Below are positions 46,129 to 56,180 of a stretch of DNA of 64,000 nucleotides, piece after piece. This stretch comes from Gammaproteobacteria bacterium. Lineage in GTDB: Bacteria > Pseudomonadota > Gammaproteobacteria > Burkholderiales > Rhodocyclaceae. Where the stretch lies: NCBI GenBank assembly GCA_029289265.1, contig JARFTX010000001.1, positions 21,749 through 85,748 on the forward strand, written 5' to 3'. Numbering within the stretch: the stretch's first letter is position 1; each line of letters opens with the position of its first letter. Below the pieces are notes generated by a model. The model was given only the letters and a program-made list of their open reading frames with translations. It did no database searches and had not been told where the DNA came from. Both the position numbers and the translations under genes were made by a program.

Positions 46129-46500
46129 ATGGGCACTTATTTGTTTTCGGTCATTCTGACGATTCACGTCATCGTCGGTCTCAGCGTGATCGGCCTCGTG
46201 CTGATGCAGCACGGCAAGGGGGCGGACGCAGGTGCCGCATTCGGCGGAGGTGGCGGGGGAGGCTCGGGGAGTATCTTCGGTGCTTCGGGTTCGGCCAATT
46301 TCCTGAGCAGGACGACCGCGACGCTTGCGACCGCGTTCTTCCTCACCAGCCTCGGCCTGAGTTATGTCGCGAGTTCGACGACGAGCGCGCCGTCGAGCAT
46401 CATGGAGTCGGCCCCGTCGGTGCCGGTGCCCGCAACGGCCGTTCCGACTCCGTCCGACGAGCCGGTCGACGGGTCGCGGGCCGGTGCGATTCCAAAGTGA
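46129..46500 (+). CDS. secG: Preprotein translocase subunit SecG
   Basis: A 123-residue small subunit of the SecYEG translocon. Two membrane helices (about 4-24 and 60-80) flank the conserved VLMQHGKGADAGAAFGGGGG loop and SIFGASGSANFLSRTTA. The C-terminal tail is Ser/Pro/Ala-rich and variable. ATG 46129 with GAAGG upstream is preferred over a frame-extending ATG at 46105 that overlaps tpiA. Confidence 0.93.
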   Translation: MGTYLFSVILTIHVIVGLSVIGLVLMQHGKGADAGAAFGGGGGGGSGSIFGASGSANFLSRTTATLATAFFLTSLGLSYVASSTTSAPSSIMESAPSVPVPATAVPTPSDEPVDGSRAGAIPK

Positions 46501-46521
46501 AATAAAAGTTCAATTGCGCGT

Positions 46522-46549
46522 TTGCGCACTGCAGGAAAACCCGTATAAT
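46522..46549 (+). promoter_or_regulatory. Promoter of the tRNA-Leu gene
   Basis: TTGCGC (46522-46527), a 16-base spacer and a perfect TATAAT (46544-46549), 21 bases before the mature tRNA 5' end. Confidence 0.7.
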
Positions 46550-46570
46550 CCCGCTGCTGAAACAAACAGT

Positions 46571-46655
46571 GCCGACGTGGTGAAATTGGTAGACACGCCA
46601 TCTTGAGGGGGTGGTGGCGCAAGCCGTGTGAGTTCGAGTCTCACCGTCGGCACCA
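46571..46655 (+). tRNA. tRNA-Leu (anticodon GAG)
   Basis: An 85-base class II tRNA with encoded CCA. Acceptor stem GCCGACG pairs with CGTCGGC, anticodon stem CCATC pairs with GGTGG around loop TTGAGGG, giving anticodon GAG at 46605-46607 that reads CUC/CUU. A long variable arm (GGCGCAAGCC) and T-loop GTTCGAGTC confirm the leucine class. It has its own promoter and terminator and lies between secG and nuoA. Confidence 0.97.
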
Positions 46656-46659
46656 TAAT

Positions 46660-46688
46660 AAAATTGGCCCGCTTTAGCGGGCAATTTT
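46660..46688 (+). terminator. Intrinsic terminator after tRNA-Leu
   Basis: AAAATT, then GCCCGC, loop TTTA, GCGGGC, then AATTTT: a perfect 6-pair GC stem extended by an A/T stem (one G bulged) and ending in a T-rich run. It begins five bases after the tRNA CCA and should isolate the tRNA from the nuo operon. Confidence 0.85.
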
Positions 46689-46750
46689 ATGTGCTGCAAT
46701 GCAATAAAGAATTAGAAACAGTTCGCCCAATTCGACCCAGGGGTATTGCG

Positions 46751-47125
46751 ATGCTGGAAGGTTATTTTCCCGTCCTGATGTTCATCCTCGTGGGTCTCGG
46801 TTTTGGTTTTGTTCCGCTCATCCTCGGGCGGGTTCTCGGTCCCCATCGGCCCGACAGCGAAAAACTCTCTCCGTACGAGTGCGGCTTCGAGCCGTTCGAG
46901 GATGCCCGCATGAAGTTCGACGTGCGGTACTACCTCATCGCCATTCTCTTCATTCTGTTCGATCTGGAAATCGCCTTCCTCTTTCCGTGGGCGATGGTCT
47001 TCCAGGAGTTCATCGCGGCCGGCGAGGTCGCGTGGTTCGTCTTCGGGTCGGTCATGGTGTTCCTGGCTGTCCTGGTCATTGGCTACATCGTCGAGTGGAA
47101 GAACGGTGCGCTCGACTGGGAGTAA
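46751..47125 (+). CDS. nuoA: NADH-quinone oxidoreductase subunit A
   Basis: A 124-residue membrane subunit of complex I with three helices and the conserved loop [20 protein letters not shown] at the quinone-cavity face. ATG 46751 gives the typical [12 protein letters not shown] start and has AGGGG upstream; the frame is open back into the tRNA region. First gene of the 14-gene nuo operon; no clear promoter was found in the 62 bases after the tRNA terminator. Confidence 0.96.
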   Translation: MLEGYFPVLMFILVGLGFGFVPLILGRVLGPHRPDSEKLSPYECGFEPFEDARMKFDVRYYLIAILFILFDLEIAFLFPWAMVFQEFIAAGEVAWFVFGSVMVFLAVLVIGYIVEWKNGALDWE

Positions 47126-47128
47126 GGC

Positions 47129-47605
47129 ATGAGCATTGAAGGGGTCATGCGCGAAGGGTTTGTGACCACGTCGCTCGACGCGGTGATCAACTGGACGCGC
47201 ACCGGTTCTCTGTGGCCGATGACATTCGGGCTTGCCTGCTGCGCGGTCGAGATGATTCATGCCGGCTGCTCGCGCTACGACCTGGACCGCTTCGGCGTCG
47301 TGTTCCGGCCGAGTCCACGGCAGTCCGACGTGATGATCGTCGCCGGCACCCTGTGCAACAAGATGGCGCCGGCACTGCGCAAGGTCTATGACCAGATGGC
47401 CGAGCCGCGTTGGGTGATCTCGATGGGCTCGTGCGCCAACGGCGGCGGCTACTACCACTATTCGTACTCGGTCGTGCGCGGCTGTGATCGCATTGTCCCG
47501 GTCGACGTGTATGTGCCGGGCTGTCCGCCCACGGCCGAGGCGCTGCTCTACGGCATCATCCAGCTGCAGAACAAGATCAAGCGCACCAACACCATTGCGC
47601 GCTGA
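47129..47605 (+). CDS. nuoB: NADH-quinone oxidoreductase subunit B
   Basis: A 158-residue subunit that carries the terminal N2 [4Fe-4S] cluster next to the quinone site. The cluster cysteines are in the tandem pair CC of [10 protein letters not shown], in GTLCNKM-type VAGTLCN, and in GSCANGGG and VPGCPPTAE. Three bases after nuoA. Confidence 0.97.
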   Translation: MSIEGVMREGFVTTSLDAVINWTRTGSLWPMTFGLACCAVEMIHAGCSRYDLDRFGVVFRPSPRQSDVMIVAGTLCNKMAPALRKVYDQMAEPRWVISMGSCANGGGYYHYSYSVVRGCDRIVPVDVYVPGCPPTAEALLYGIIQLQNKIKRTNTIAR

Positions 47606-47618
47606 CGGGTAGCCACAC

Positions 47619-48224
47619 ATGAGTGCCAAACTGGAACGTCTGAGTCAGGTCCTGCGCGAGCAACTGGGCGAGAAGGTGGTCTCGCTGGTGACCGATCGCG
47701 GGGAAGTCACCGTGCAAGTCGCTGCGCCCGACTACCTGGCGGTCGCCACGTTGTTGCGCGAGCACGACGATCTGTTTTTCGAGCAGTTGATCGACCTTTC
47801 CGGTCTCGACTATTCCGCCTACAAGAATGGCGAATGGCAGGGTCGGCGCTTTGCCATCGCGGCGCATCTGCTCTCGGTGCGCCACAACTGGCGCCTGCGC
47901 GTCAAGGTGTTCGCGGACGACGACGCGTTTCCGGTGCTCGACTCGGTGGTCGGCGTGTGGCCGAGCGCCAACTGGTTCGAGCGCGAGGCCTTCGACTTCT
48001 ACGGCATCATGTTCTCCGGTCACCCCGACTTGCGTCGCATCCTCACCGATTACGGCTTTGTCGGCCATCCCTTCCGCAAGGACTTCCCGGTTTCCGGCTA
48101 CGTCGAGATGCGCTACGACCCCGACCAGGGACGCGTGGTGTACCAGCCGGTGACGATCGAGCCGCGCGAGATCACGCCGCGCATCGTCCGTGAGGCGCAG
48201 TACGGGGACGTCGACAATGTCTGA
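47619..48224 (+). CDS. nuoC: NADH-quinone oxidoreductase subunit C
   Basis: A 201-residue peripheral-arm subunit (30-kDa type), with the signature [20 protein letters not shown] followed by [19 protein letters not shown]. It is a separate gene from nuoD, unlike the nuoCD fusion of E. coli. It overlaps nuoD by eight bases. Confidence 0.97.
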   Translation: MSAKLERLSQVLREQLGEKVVSLVTDRGEVTVQVAAPDYLAVATLLREHDDLFFEQLIDLSGLDYSAYKNGEWQGRRFAIAAHLLSVRHNWRLRVKVFADDDAFPVLDSVVGVWPSANWFEREAFDFYGIMFSGHPDLRRILTDYGFVGHPFRKDFPVSGYVEMRYDPDQGRVVYQPVTIEPREITPRIVREAQYGDVDNV

Positions 48225-49470
48225 AATCCGTAATTACACGATTAACTTTGGCCCCCAGCATCCGTCGGCGCACGGCGTGCTGCGCCTCGTGCTGGAACTC
48301 GACGGCGAGGTCGTCGAGCGTGCCGACCCGCACGTCGGGTTGCTCCACCGCGGCACCGAGAAACTCGCCGAAACGCGCACCTGGGTCCAGTCTGTGCCGT
48401 ACATGGACCGCCTCGACTACGTGTCGATGATGTGCAATGAGCACGCCTACTGTCTTGCGGTGGAGCGCCTGCTCGGAGTCGAGGTGCCGCTGCGCGCCCA
48501 GTACATCCGCGTGATGTTCGACGAGGTCACGCGCATCCTCAACCACCTGTTGAACATCGGCACCCACGCGCTCGACATCGGCGCGATGACGATGGTGCTC
48601 TACACCTTCCGCGAGCGCGAGGACCTGATGGACGCCTACGAGGCGGTCTCGGGCGCGCGCATGCATGCGGCCTATTACCGGCCGGGCGGCGTCTATCGCG
48701 ACCTGCCGGACCGCATGCCGCAGTACGAGGTGAACAAGTTCAAGAACGCCCGCACGGTGGCGGAGCTCAACGCCAACCGCCAGGGCTCGCTGCTCGACTT
48801 CCTCGAGGACTTCACCGAGCGCTTCCCCAAGTACTGCGACGACTACGAGACCTTGCTCACCGACAACCGGATCTGGAAGCAGCGCACGGTCGGCATCGGC
48901 GTCGTCACCCCCGAGCAGGCGCTGGCGTGGGGCTTCACCGGCCCGATGCTGCGCGGCTCCGGCGTCGAGTGGGACCTGCGCAAGAAGCAGCCGTACGAGG
49001 TCTACGACCGGCTCGATTTCGATATTCCGGTCGGCAAGACCGGCGACTGCTACGACCGCTACCTCTGCCGAATGGAGGAGATGCGCCAGTCGAACCGCAT
49101 CATCCGCCAGTGCATCGACTGGCTGCGCAAGAACCCCGGCCCGGTGATCGTCGACAACCACAAGATCGCCCCGCCGCCGCGCGAGCGGATGAAGGCCAAC
49201 ATGGAAGAGCTGATCCACCACTTCAAGCTCTTCACCGAAGGCATGCACGTGCCCGAGGGCGAGGTGTACGCCGCGATCGAGCATCCCAAGGGCGAGTTCG
49301 GCGTCTACGCGGTGTCCGACGGCGCCAACAAGCCTTACCGAGTCAAGCTGCGCGCATCGGGCTTCGCACATCTCGCCGCGATGGACGCGATGGCGCGCGG
49401 CCACATGATCGCCGACGTGGTCGCGATCATCGGCACGATGGACATCGTGTTCGGCGAGATCGACCGCTGA
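48217..49470 (+). CDS. nuoD: NADH-quinone oxidoreductase subunit D
   Basis: A 417-residue 49-kDa-type subunit forming the quinone-binding site with NuoB. Hallmarks: [15 protein letters not shown] near the start, the EKLAETRTW and MMCNEHAYC region, and [20 protein letters not shown] 48217 ([15 protein letters not shown]) is the family start and overlaps nuoC. Confidence 0.97.
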   Translation: MSEIRNYTINFGPQHPSAHGVLRLVLELDGEVVERADPHVGLLHRGTEKLAETRTWVQSVPYMDRLDYVSMMCNEHAYCLAVERLLGVEVPLRAQYIRVMFDEVTRILNHLLNIGTHALDIGAMTMVLYTFREREDLMDAYEAVSGARMHAAYYRPGGVYRDLPDRMPQYEVNKFKNARTVAELNANRQGSLLDFLEDFTERFPKYCDDYETLLTDNRIWKQRTVGIGVVTPEQALAWGFTGPMLRGSGVEWDLRKKQPYEVYDRLDFDIPVGKTGDCYDRYLCRMEEMRQSNRIIRQCIDWLRKNPGPVIVDNHKIAPPPRERMKANMEELIHHFKLFTEGMHVPEGEVYAAIEHPKGEFGVYAVSDGANKPYRVKLRASGFAHLAAMDAMARGHMIADVVAIIGTMDIVFGEIDR

Positions 49471-49514
49471 ACGGGCACACGAATCAGGCACGCAACCGGG
49501 AATACGAGCACGAA

Positions 49515-49994
49515 ATGCTGAGTCAGGAATCGCTGCAAGCAATCGACCGCGAGATCGCGAAGTATCCGCCCGACCAGAAGAAGTCTGCGGCGATGGCGGC
49601 ACTGCGCATCGCCCAGGTCGAGAAGGGCTGGCTGTCGCGCGAGACGATCGCCTTCGTCGCCGACTACCTCGACATGCCGGCGATCGCCGCCTACGAGGTC
49701 GCGAGCTTCTACAACATGTACGACCTCGAGCCGGTCGGGCGCCACAAGCTCACGGTGTGCACCAATCTGCCCTGTGCGCTCTCGGGCGGCGTCCATGCCG
49801 CCGACTACCTCAAGCAGAAGCTCGGCATCGGTTTCAACGAGACCACGCCCGACGGCAAGTTCACCCTCAAGGAGGGCGAGTGCATGGGCGCGTGCGGCGA
49901 TGCGCCCGTGATGCTGGTCAACAACCACCGCATGTGCAGCTGGATGACGACCGAACAGATCGATCAACTGCTCGCCGAACTGGACAGCCAATGA
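49515..49994 (+). CDS. nuoE: NADH-quinone oxidoreductase subunit E
   Basis: A 159-residue subunit of the NADH-oxidising module with the N1a [2Fe-2S] cluster. The thioredoxin-like fold has cluster cysteines in CTNLPC and [14 protein letters not shown] 49515 opens the protein at [18 protein letters not shown]; the upstream frame lies inside nuoD. Overlaps nuoF by four bases (ATGA). Confidence 0.96.
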   Translation: MLSQESLQAIDREIAKYPPDQKKSAAMAALRIAQVEKGWLSRETIAFVADYLDMPAIAAYEVASFYNMYDLEPVGRHKLTVCTNLPCALSGGVHAADYLKQKLGIGFNETTPDGKFTLKEGECMGACGDAPVMLVNNHRMCSWMTTEQIDQLLAELDSQ

Positions 49995-51310
49995 GCGCGC
50001 ACGAACTCATTCTCGCCGGTGTCGACGGCGGCCGTGCCTGGCGTATCGGCGACTACATCGCCCGCGGCGGCTACACGGCGCTGCGACGCATCGTCTCCGA
50101 ACGCATCCCGGCCGACACCATCATCGCCGAGCTGAAGGCCTCGGTGCTGCGCGGACGTGGCGGCGCGGGCTTCCCGACGGGACTGAAGTGGAGCTTCATG
50201 CCGCGCTCGTTCCCGGGCGACAAGTACCTGGTGTGCAACTCCGACGAGGGCGAACCGGGCACCTTCAAAGACCGCGACATCCTGCGTTACAACCCGCACT
50301 CGGTGATCGAGGGCATGACCATCGCGGCCTATGCGATGGGCGCCTCGCGCGGCTACAACTACATCCACGGAGAGATCTTCGAGGTCTACCAGCAGTTCGA
50401 GGAAGCGCTCGCCGAGGCGCGCGAGGCGGGGATGCTCGGCGCCAACATCCTCGGCAGCGAGTTCTCCTTCGATCTCTTCGCCCACCACGGCTACGGCGCG
50501 TACATCTGCGGCGAGGAGACGGCGCTGCTCGAGTCGATCGAGGGCAAGAAGGGCCAGCCGCGCTTCAAACCGCCGTTCCCGGCGAGCTACGGCCTCTACG
50601 GCAAGCCCACCACGATCAACAACACCGAGACCTTCGCCTCGGTGCCCTTCATCATGAACCTCGGCGGCCTGGGCTTTCTCGACCTCGGCAAGCCCAACAA
50701 CGGCGGCACCAAGATCTTCTCGATCTCGGGTCACGTCAATCGCCCCGGCAACTACGAGGTGCGCATGGGCACGCCGTTCGCCGAGTTGCTCGAAATGGCG
50801 GGCGGCATGCGCGGCGGCCGCAAGCTCAAGGCGGTGATTCCGGGCGGTTCCTCCGCCCCGGTCGTGCCCGGCGACGTCATGATGGACTGCACGCTCGACT
50901 ACGACTCGATCGCCAAGGCCGGTTCGATGCTGGGCTCGGGCGCAGTCATCGTCATGGACGAGACGGTCTGCATGGTGAAGGCGCTCGAGCGCCTGTCCTA
51001 CTTCTACTTCGAGGAGTCCTGCGGCCAGTGCACGCCCTGCCGCGAGGGCACTGGCTGGCTCTACCGCGTCGTGCATCGCATCGAGCACGGGCAGGGGCGG
51101 CCGGACGACCTCGAACTGCTCAATTCGGTCACCGGCAACATCATGGGGCGCACCATCTGTGCGCTCGGCGACGCCGCCTCGATGCCGGTCCAGAGTTTCA
51201 TCAAGCACTTCGGATCTGAATTCGAGTACCACATCGAAAACAGGAAATGTCTCGTGCCGCCTGAAGTCCAGTACGAGGGCAGCAAAATCTACGTGAGCCG
51301 CTCATGCTAG
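49991..51310 (+). CDS. nuoF: NADH-quinone oxidoreductase subunit F
   Basis: A 439-residue subunit binding NADH, FMN and the N3 [4Fe-4S] cluster. The nucleotide motifs [13 protein letters not shown] and [17 protein letters not shown] and the cluster motif [12 protein letters not shown] are visible. Overlaps nuoE at its start and nuoG by seven bases at its end. Confidence 0.97.
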   Translation: MSAHELILAGVDGGRAWRIGDYIARGGYTALRRIVSERIPADTIIAELKASVLRGRGGAGFPTGLKWSFMPRSFPGDKYLVCNSDEGEPGTFKDRDILRYNPHSVIEGMTIAAYAMGASRGYNYIHGEIFEVYQQFEEALAEAREAGMLGANILGSEFSFDLFAHHGYGAYICGEETALLESIEGKKGQPRFKPPFPASYGLYGKPTTINNTETFASVPFIMNLGGLGFLDLGKPNNGGTKIFSISGHVNRPGNYEVRMGTPFAELLEMAGGMRGGRKLKAVIPGGSSAPVVPGDVMMDCTLDYDSIAKAGSMLGSGAVIVMDETVCMVKALERLSYFYFEESCGQCTPCREGTGWLYRVVHRIEHGQGRPDDLELLNSVTGNIMGRTICALGDAASMPVQSFIKHFGSEFEYHIENRKCLVPPEVQYEGSKIYVSRSC

Positions 51311-53640
51311 AGATCGAAATCGACGGCAAACAGGTCACCGTCGAGGACGGTGCGACGGTGATGGAAGCCGCCCACCGCGTCGGCACCCACATCCCCCACT
51401 TCTGCTATCACAAGAAGCTCTCGATCGCGGCGAGCTGCCGCATGTGCCTGGTGCAGGTCGAGAAGGCGCCCAAGCCGCTGCCGGCCTGCGCCACGCCGGT
51501 CACCAACGGCATGAAGGTGTGGACCCACTCAGAGGTCGCGATCAAGGCGCAGAAGGGGGTGATGGAGTTCCTGCTCATCAACCACCCGCTCGACTGCCCG
51601 ATCTGCGACCAGGGCGGCGAATGCCAGCTGCAGGATCTCGCCGTCGGCTACGGCGCGAGCAAGTCGCGCTACCAGGAAGAGAAGCGCGTCGTCCTCAACA
51701 AGAATCTCGGGCCGCTCGTCGCGACCGACATGACGCGCTGCATCAACTGCACGCGCTGCGTGCGCTTCACCGCCGAGATCGCCGGCGAGATGGAACTCGG
51801 CCAGGCCTTCCGCGGCGAGCACGCGGAGATCATGCCCTTCATCGAGAAGACGGTCGATTCCGAGCTCTCCGGCAACATCATCGACCTGTGCCCGGTCGGC
51901 GCGCTCACCTCGAAGCCGTTCCGCTTCTCGGCGCGCACCTGGGAGCTCGCACGGCGCAAGTCGGTGAGCCCGCACGATTCGCTTGGCGCGAACCTCATCG
52001 TCCAGGTCAAGCACGACACCGTGAAGCGCGTGCTGCCGCTCGAGAACGAAGAGATCAACGAGTGCTGGCTCTCGGACAAGGACCGTTTCTCCTACGAGGG
52101 CCTCGCCAGCGAGGATCGCCTCACGCAGCCCCGCATCCGACAGGGCGGCAAGTGGATCGAGGTCGATTGGCAGACCGCGCTCGAGTTCGCGGCCAACGGC
52201 CTGCGCTCGGTGGTGGCCGAAGAGAGCGGTGAGGCGCTCGGCGTGCTCGGCTCGCCGCACGCGACCGTGGAGGAACTCTACCTGCTGCAGAAGCTCGCCC
52301 GGGGGCTGGGCAGTGACAACGTCGATTTCCGTCTGCGCCAGTCGGACTTCCGCGCCGACGGCAAGCGCGCCGGGGCGCCGTGGCTGGGCATGCCGGTTGC
52401 CGGCGTCGCCGAACTCGACCGCCTGCTGGTGGTCGGCAGCTTCCTGCGCAAGGACACCCCGCTGCTCGCGCAGCGCGTGCGGCAGGCAGCCAAGCGGGGC
52501 CTGCAGGTCAATGTGATTCATCCGACCGCCGACGACTGGTTGCTGCCGGTGCGCAACCGTGCGCTGGTCGCCCCCTCTGCGCTGGCGGTAACGCTCGCCC
52601 AGGTCGCGGCCGCGCTCGCAGCCGACAAGGGTGTCGAACTCGCCGGCGGGTTGCCGCGATTCGAGGCGGGCGCGATCTCGACTGACGCGCGTGCGATCGC
52701 GCAGAGCCTCGCCAGTGGACGCAAGGTCGCGATCTGGCTCGGCAATCTCGCGACGCAGTGCGCGGCGGCGAGTGAACTGCAGGCGCTCGCGCAGGAGATC
52801 GCGCGGCTTTCCGGCGGTTGCTTCGGCGTGATCGGCGAGGCGGCCAACAGCGTCGGCGGCTATCTCGCCCGTGCCGTGCCCGAGTCGGGCGGGTTCGACG
52901 CCCGGCGCATGATCGCCGAACCGCGCCAGGCCTACGTGCTGCTCGGGGCCGAGCCGGATCTTGATTTCGCCGACGGTCGCGCTACGCTCGCGGCGCTCGG
53001 TGGCGCCAAGCTCGTCGTGGCCCTGTCGTCCTTCGCCTCGCCGGCACTGCTCGAGGTCGCCGACGTGCTCCTCCCGGTGTCGCCGTTCAGCGAAACCTCG
53101 GGTACGTTCGTCAATTGCGAGGGCCGGGCGCAATCGTTCTCCGCCGTGGCACCGCCCAAGGGCGATGCGCGCCCCGGCTGGAAGGTGTTGCGCGTCCTCG
53201 GCAATCTGCTCGGACTCGAGGGTTTCGGCCATGACGACTCCGAGGCCGTCGCAGCCGAGGCGCTCGGCGCCGATTTCACCGAGCGCCTCGATAACGCCGT
53301 GACCGGGCTGGATGTCGTGCCCTCGGCGGCCGCCGCCGGGTTCGAGCGTGTGGCCGACGTGCCGATCTACTTTGCCGATCCCCTGGTGCGCCGTGCTCTG
53401 TCGCTGCAGCGCACGCGCGATGCCGCCGCGCCGGTGGCGGGTGCCAACCCGGCCGTGCTGGCGGAGCTGGGGGTGGAGTCCGGCGCCCTTGTCCGGCTTC
53501 GCCAGGGCGATGCCGCGATCGAACTGACCGTGCGGGCCGACGAGCGTCTGGCTGCAGGCTGCATCCGCGTGTCCGCCGGGCATGTCCAGACCGTGGGGCT
53601 CGGCCCGATGTGCGGCGCAATCAGCGTGGAGCGTGCGTGA
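51304..53640 (+). CDS. nuoG: NADH-quinone oxidoreductase subunit G
   Basis: A 778-residue iron-sulfur subunit. The N-terminal ferredoxin domain has [2Fe-2S] cysteines ([19 protein letters not shown]) and further cluster motifs [14 protein letters not shown] and [12 protein letters not shown]; the rest is a molybdopterin-oxidoreductase-like domain lacking a cofactor role in complex I. The C-terminal region is less conserved and Ala-rich. Stop and nuoH start share one base (TGATG). Confidence 0.96.
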   Translation: MLEIEIDGKQVTVEDGATVMEAAHRVGTHIPHFCYHKKLSIAASCRMCLVQVEKAPKPLPACATPVTNGMKVWTHSEVAIKAQKGVMEFLLINHPLDCPICDQGGECQLQDLAVGYGASKSRYQEEKRVVLNKNLGPLVATDMTRCINCTRCVRFTAEIAGEMELGQAFRGEHAEIMPFIEKTVDSELSGNIIDLCPVGALTSKPFRFSARTWELARRKSVSPHDSLGANLIVQVKHDTVKRVLPLENEEINECWLSDKDRFSYEGLASEDRLTQPRIRQGGKWIEVDWQTALEFAANGLRSVVAEESGEALGVLGSPHATVEELYLLQKLARGLGSDNVDFRLRQSDFRADGKRAGAPWLGMPVAGVAELDRLLVVGSFLRKDTPLLAQRVRQAAKRGLQVNVIHPTADDWLLPVRNRALVAPSALAVTLAQVAAALAADKGVELAGGLPRFEAGAISTDARAIAQSLASGRKVAIWLGNLATQCAAASELQALAQEIARLSGGCFGVIGEAANSVGGYLARAVPESGGFDARRMIAEPRQAYVLLGAEPDLDFADGRATLAALGGAKLVVALSSFASPALLEVADVLLPVSPFSETSGTFVNCEGRAQSFSAVAPPKGDARPGWKVLRVLGNLLGLEGFGHDDSEAVAAEALGADFTERLDNAVTGLDVVPSAAAAGFERVADVPIYFADPLVRRALSLQRTRDAAAPVAGANPAVLAELGVESGALVRLRQGDAAIELTVRADERLAAGCIRVSAGHVQTVGLGPMCGAISVERA

Positions 53641-54689
53641 TGGAAGCCTTGCTGCAACCCGTGGCGCAGTTCTTCGGCCCGATCTGGCCGCTCGTCTGGA
53701 CGCTTGTCAAAATCTTCGCGATCATCGCGCCGCTGATGCTGTGCGTGGCCTACCTGACGCTCGCCGAGCGCAAGGTGATCGGCTACATGCAGGTGCGCAT
53801 AGGCCCCAACCGCGTCGGTCCGAAGGGGCTGCTGCAACCGATCGCCGACGGCCTGAAGCTGCTGTTCAAGGAGATCATCGTTCCCTCGGGAGCAAACAAG
53901 GGCCTCTACCTGCTCGGACCGGTCTTCGCGCTGGCGCCGGTGCTGGTTGCGTGGTCGGTGGTTCCATTCGGCGACGGCATGGTGCTCGCCGACATCAACG
54001 CCGGGCTGCTGTTCCTGCTGGCGGTGACCTCGCTCGAGGTCTATGGCGTGATCATCGCCGGGTGGGCCTCGAACTCGAAGTATCCGTTCCTCGGCGCCAT
54101 GCGCGCCTCGGCGCAGATGGTTTCCTACGAGGTCGCGATGGGTTTCGCGCTGATCTGCGTGCTGCTGATCTCGGCAAGCCTCAACCTCAACGACATCGTC
54201 AATGCGCAGGGGCAGGGGCGCTTCCACGACATGGGGCTGTCCTTCCTGTCCTGGAACTGGCTGCCGCTCCTGCCGATGTTCGTGATCTTCGTCGTCTCCG
54301 GTATCGCCGAGACCAACCGGGCACCGTTCGACGTGGTCGAGGGCGAATCCGAGATCGTCGCCGGCCACATGGTCGAGTACTCGGGCATGAGCTTCGCGCT
54401 GTTCTTCCTCGGCGAGTACGCCGCGATGATTCTGGTTTCCGCGATGGCGTCGATCCTCTTTCTCGGGGGCTGGCTGTCGCCTGTGGGCTTCCTGCCGGAC
54501 GGCTTCCACTGGATGGCGCTCAAGACGGCCTCGATTCTCTTCCTCTTTCTGTGGGCGCGGGCGACCTTTCCGCGCTTCCGTTACGACCATATCATGCGCC
54601 TGGGCTGGAAAGTATTCATCCCGATCACGCTGGTCTGGGTCATCGTTGTGGCGGTGTGGATGATGACCCCGCTGTCGATCTGGAATTGA
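53640..54689 (+). CDS. nuoH: NADH-quinone oxidoreductase subunit H
   Basis: A 349-residue membrane subunit with about eight helices joining the quinone site to the proton channels. The signatures [20 protein letters not shown] and [19 protein letters not shown] are present. ATG 53640 overlaps the nuoG stop; a GTG one codon earlier is an alternative. Confidence 0.97.
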   Translation: MEALLQPVAQFFGPIWPLVWTLVKIFAIIAPLMLCVAYLTLAERKVIGYMQVRIGPNRVGPKGLLQPIADGLKLLFKEIIVPSGANKGLYLLGPVFALAPVLVAWSVVPFGDGMVLADINAGLLFLLAVTSLEVYGVIIAGWASNSKYPFLGAMRASAQMVSYEVAMGFALICVLLISASLNLNDIVNAQGQGRFHDMGLSFLSWNWLPLLPMFVIFVVSGIAETNRAPFDVVEGESEIVAGHMVEYSGMSFALFFLGEYAAMILVSAMASILFLGGWLSPVGFLPDGFHWMALKTASILFLFLWARATFPRFRYDHIMRLGWKVFIPITLVWVIVVAVWMMTPLSIWN

Positions 54690-54699
54690 GGAGCCGGAC

Positions 54700-55185
54700 A
54701 TGGGAGCCAAGGAATACATAGGTAGCCTGTTCCTCAAGGAACTCGTGAAGGGCTTGGCGGTGACGGGGCGTCACCTGTTCATGCGCAAGATCACAGTCCA
54801 GTATCCAGAGGAACTGACCCCGCAAAGCTCGCGCTTCCGCGGTCTGCATGCGCTGCGCCGCTATCCGAACGGCGAGGAGCGCTGCATCGCGTGCAAACTG
54901 TGCGAGGCGGTGTGCCCGGCGATGGCGATCACGATCGAGTCCGACCAGCGCGAGGACGGTTCGCGGCGGACCACGCGCTACGACATCGACCTCACCAAGT
55001 GCATCTTCTGCGGCTTCTGCGAAGAGGCCTGCCCGGTCGATGCGATCGTCGAGACGCGCATTCTCGAGTACCACGGCGAGAAGCGCGGCGACTTGTACTA
55101 CACCAAGCAAATGCTGCTCGCCGTGGGCGACCGCCACGAAGCCCAGATTGCCGCCGACCGGGAAGCCGAGGCCAAGTACCGCTAA
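54700..55185 (+). CDS. nuoI: NADH-quinone oxidoreductase subunit I
   Basis: A 161-residue ferredoxin-type subunit carrying N6a and N6b [4Fe-4S] clusters, visible as [16 protein letters not shown] and [16 protein letters not shown]. The N-terminal amphipathic helix ([19 protein letters not shown]) docks on the membrane arm. A GAGG ribosome site precedes ATG. Confidence 0.97.
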   Translation: MGAKEYIGSLFLKELVKGLAVTGRHLFMRKITVQYPEELTPQSSRFRGLHALRRYPNGEERCIACKLCEAVCPAMAITIESDQREDGSRRTTRYDIDLTKCIFCGFCEEACPVDAIVETRILEYHGEKRGDLYYTKQMLLAVGDRHEAQIAADREAEAKYR

Positions 55186-55219
55186 GGGGAGGGCGCCTGC
55201 GCGCGCCGACGAACGACAC

Positions 55220-55822
55220 ATGGAATTCAAGACTTTCGTCTTTTACGTCTTCGCCGCGATCATGGTGTTCGCGGCGCTTCGGGTCATCACGGCGCGAAAC
55301 CCCGTGCATGCGGCGCTCTTCCTGGTGCTCGCCTTCTTCAGTGCGGGCGGCATCTGGATGCTGCTCGAGGCCGAATTCCTGGCCATCACCCTGGTGCTGG
55401 TCTACGTCGGTGCCGTCATGGTGCTGTTCCTGTTCGTCATCATGATGCTCGACATCAACGTCGATCGCATGCGACAGGGCTTCTGGAGTTACCTGCCGGT
55501 CGGTGCGTTGATCGCGATCTTGCTGGTGGTCGAAATGGTGCTGGTGCTCGGCGGCCGCTACTTCGCCCTCGACGCGATGCCCGAGCCGCCACCGGCCCAG
55601 GCTGGATACAGCAACACGCGCGAGATCGGCCGGCTGCTCTATACCGACTACGTCTATCCGTTCGAACTCGCTTCGCTGGTGCTGCTGATCGCGATGGTGG
55701 CGGCGGTGACGCTGACGCTCAGAAAGCGCAAGGGCCTCAAGTCGATCGATCCGGAAATCCAGTTGAGCGTGAAGCGAGAGGATCGCGTTCGCCTCGTCAA
55801 CATGCCGGCCGAAAAAGAATAA
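55220..55822 (+). CDS. nuoJ: NADH-quinone oxidoreductase subunit J
   Basis: A 200-residue membrane subunit with about five helices. The conserved third helix LVLVYVGAVMVLFLFVIMML, which undergoes the pi-bulge change in complex I structures, is present. ATG 55220 gives MEFKTFVFYVFA; the frame upstream belongs to nuoI. Confidence 0.95.
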   Translation: MEFKTFVFYVFAAIMVFAALRVITARNPVHAALFLVLAFFSAGGIWMLLEAEFLAITLVLVYVGAVMVLFLFVIMMLDINVDRMRQGFWSYLPVGALIAILLVVEMVLVLGGRYFALDAMPEPPPAQAGYSNTREIGRLLYTDYVYPFELASLVLLIAMVAAVTLTLRKRKGLKSIDPEIQLSVKREDRVRLVNMPAEKE

Positions 55823-55862
55823 GCGCTGCACCGGCCCTTAGGGTGCATTCAGGGAGTCTCAA

Positions 55863-56168
55863 ATGCTGTCGCTGTCCCATTACCTCATTCTCGGCGCGAT
55901 CCTGTTCGCGATCAGCGTGGTCGGCATCTTCCTCAACCGGAAGAACCTGATCGTGCTGCTGATGGCGATCGAGTTGATGCTGCTCGCCGTCAATCTCAAT
56001 TTCATCGCCTTCTCGCATTACCTCGGCGACCTGGCGGGCCAGATGTTCGTGTTCTTCATCCTGACCGTGGCTGCGGCCGAGTCCGCGATCGGTCTGGCGA
56101 TTCTCGTGGTTCTGTTCCGCAACCTGCGAAGCATCCACGTCGATGATCTGGACACTCTCAAGGGTTAA
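55863..56168 (+). CDS. nuoK: NADH-quinone oxidoreductase subunit K
   Basis: A 101-residue subunit with three helices, typical NuoK length. The helix glutamates of the proton path are in [16 protein letters not shown] and [19 protein letters not shown]-type ribosome site before ATG. Confidence 0.96.
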   Translation: MLSLSHYLILGAILFAISVVGIFLNRKNLIVLLMAIELMLLAVNLNFIAFSHYLGDLAGQMFVFFILTVAAAESAIGLAILVVLFRNLRSIHVDDLDTLKG

Positions 56169-56180
56169 GGAAGCGCTCCG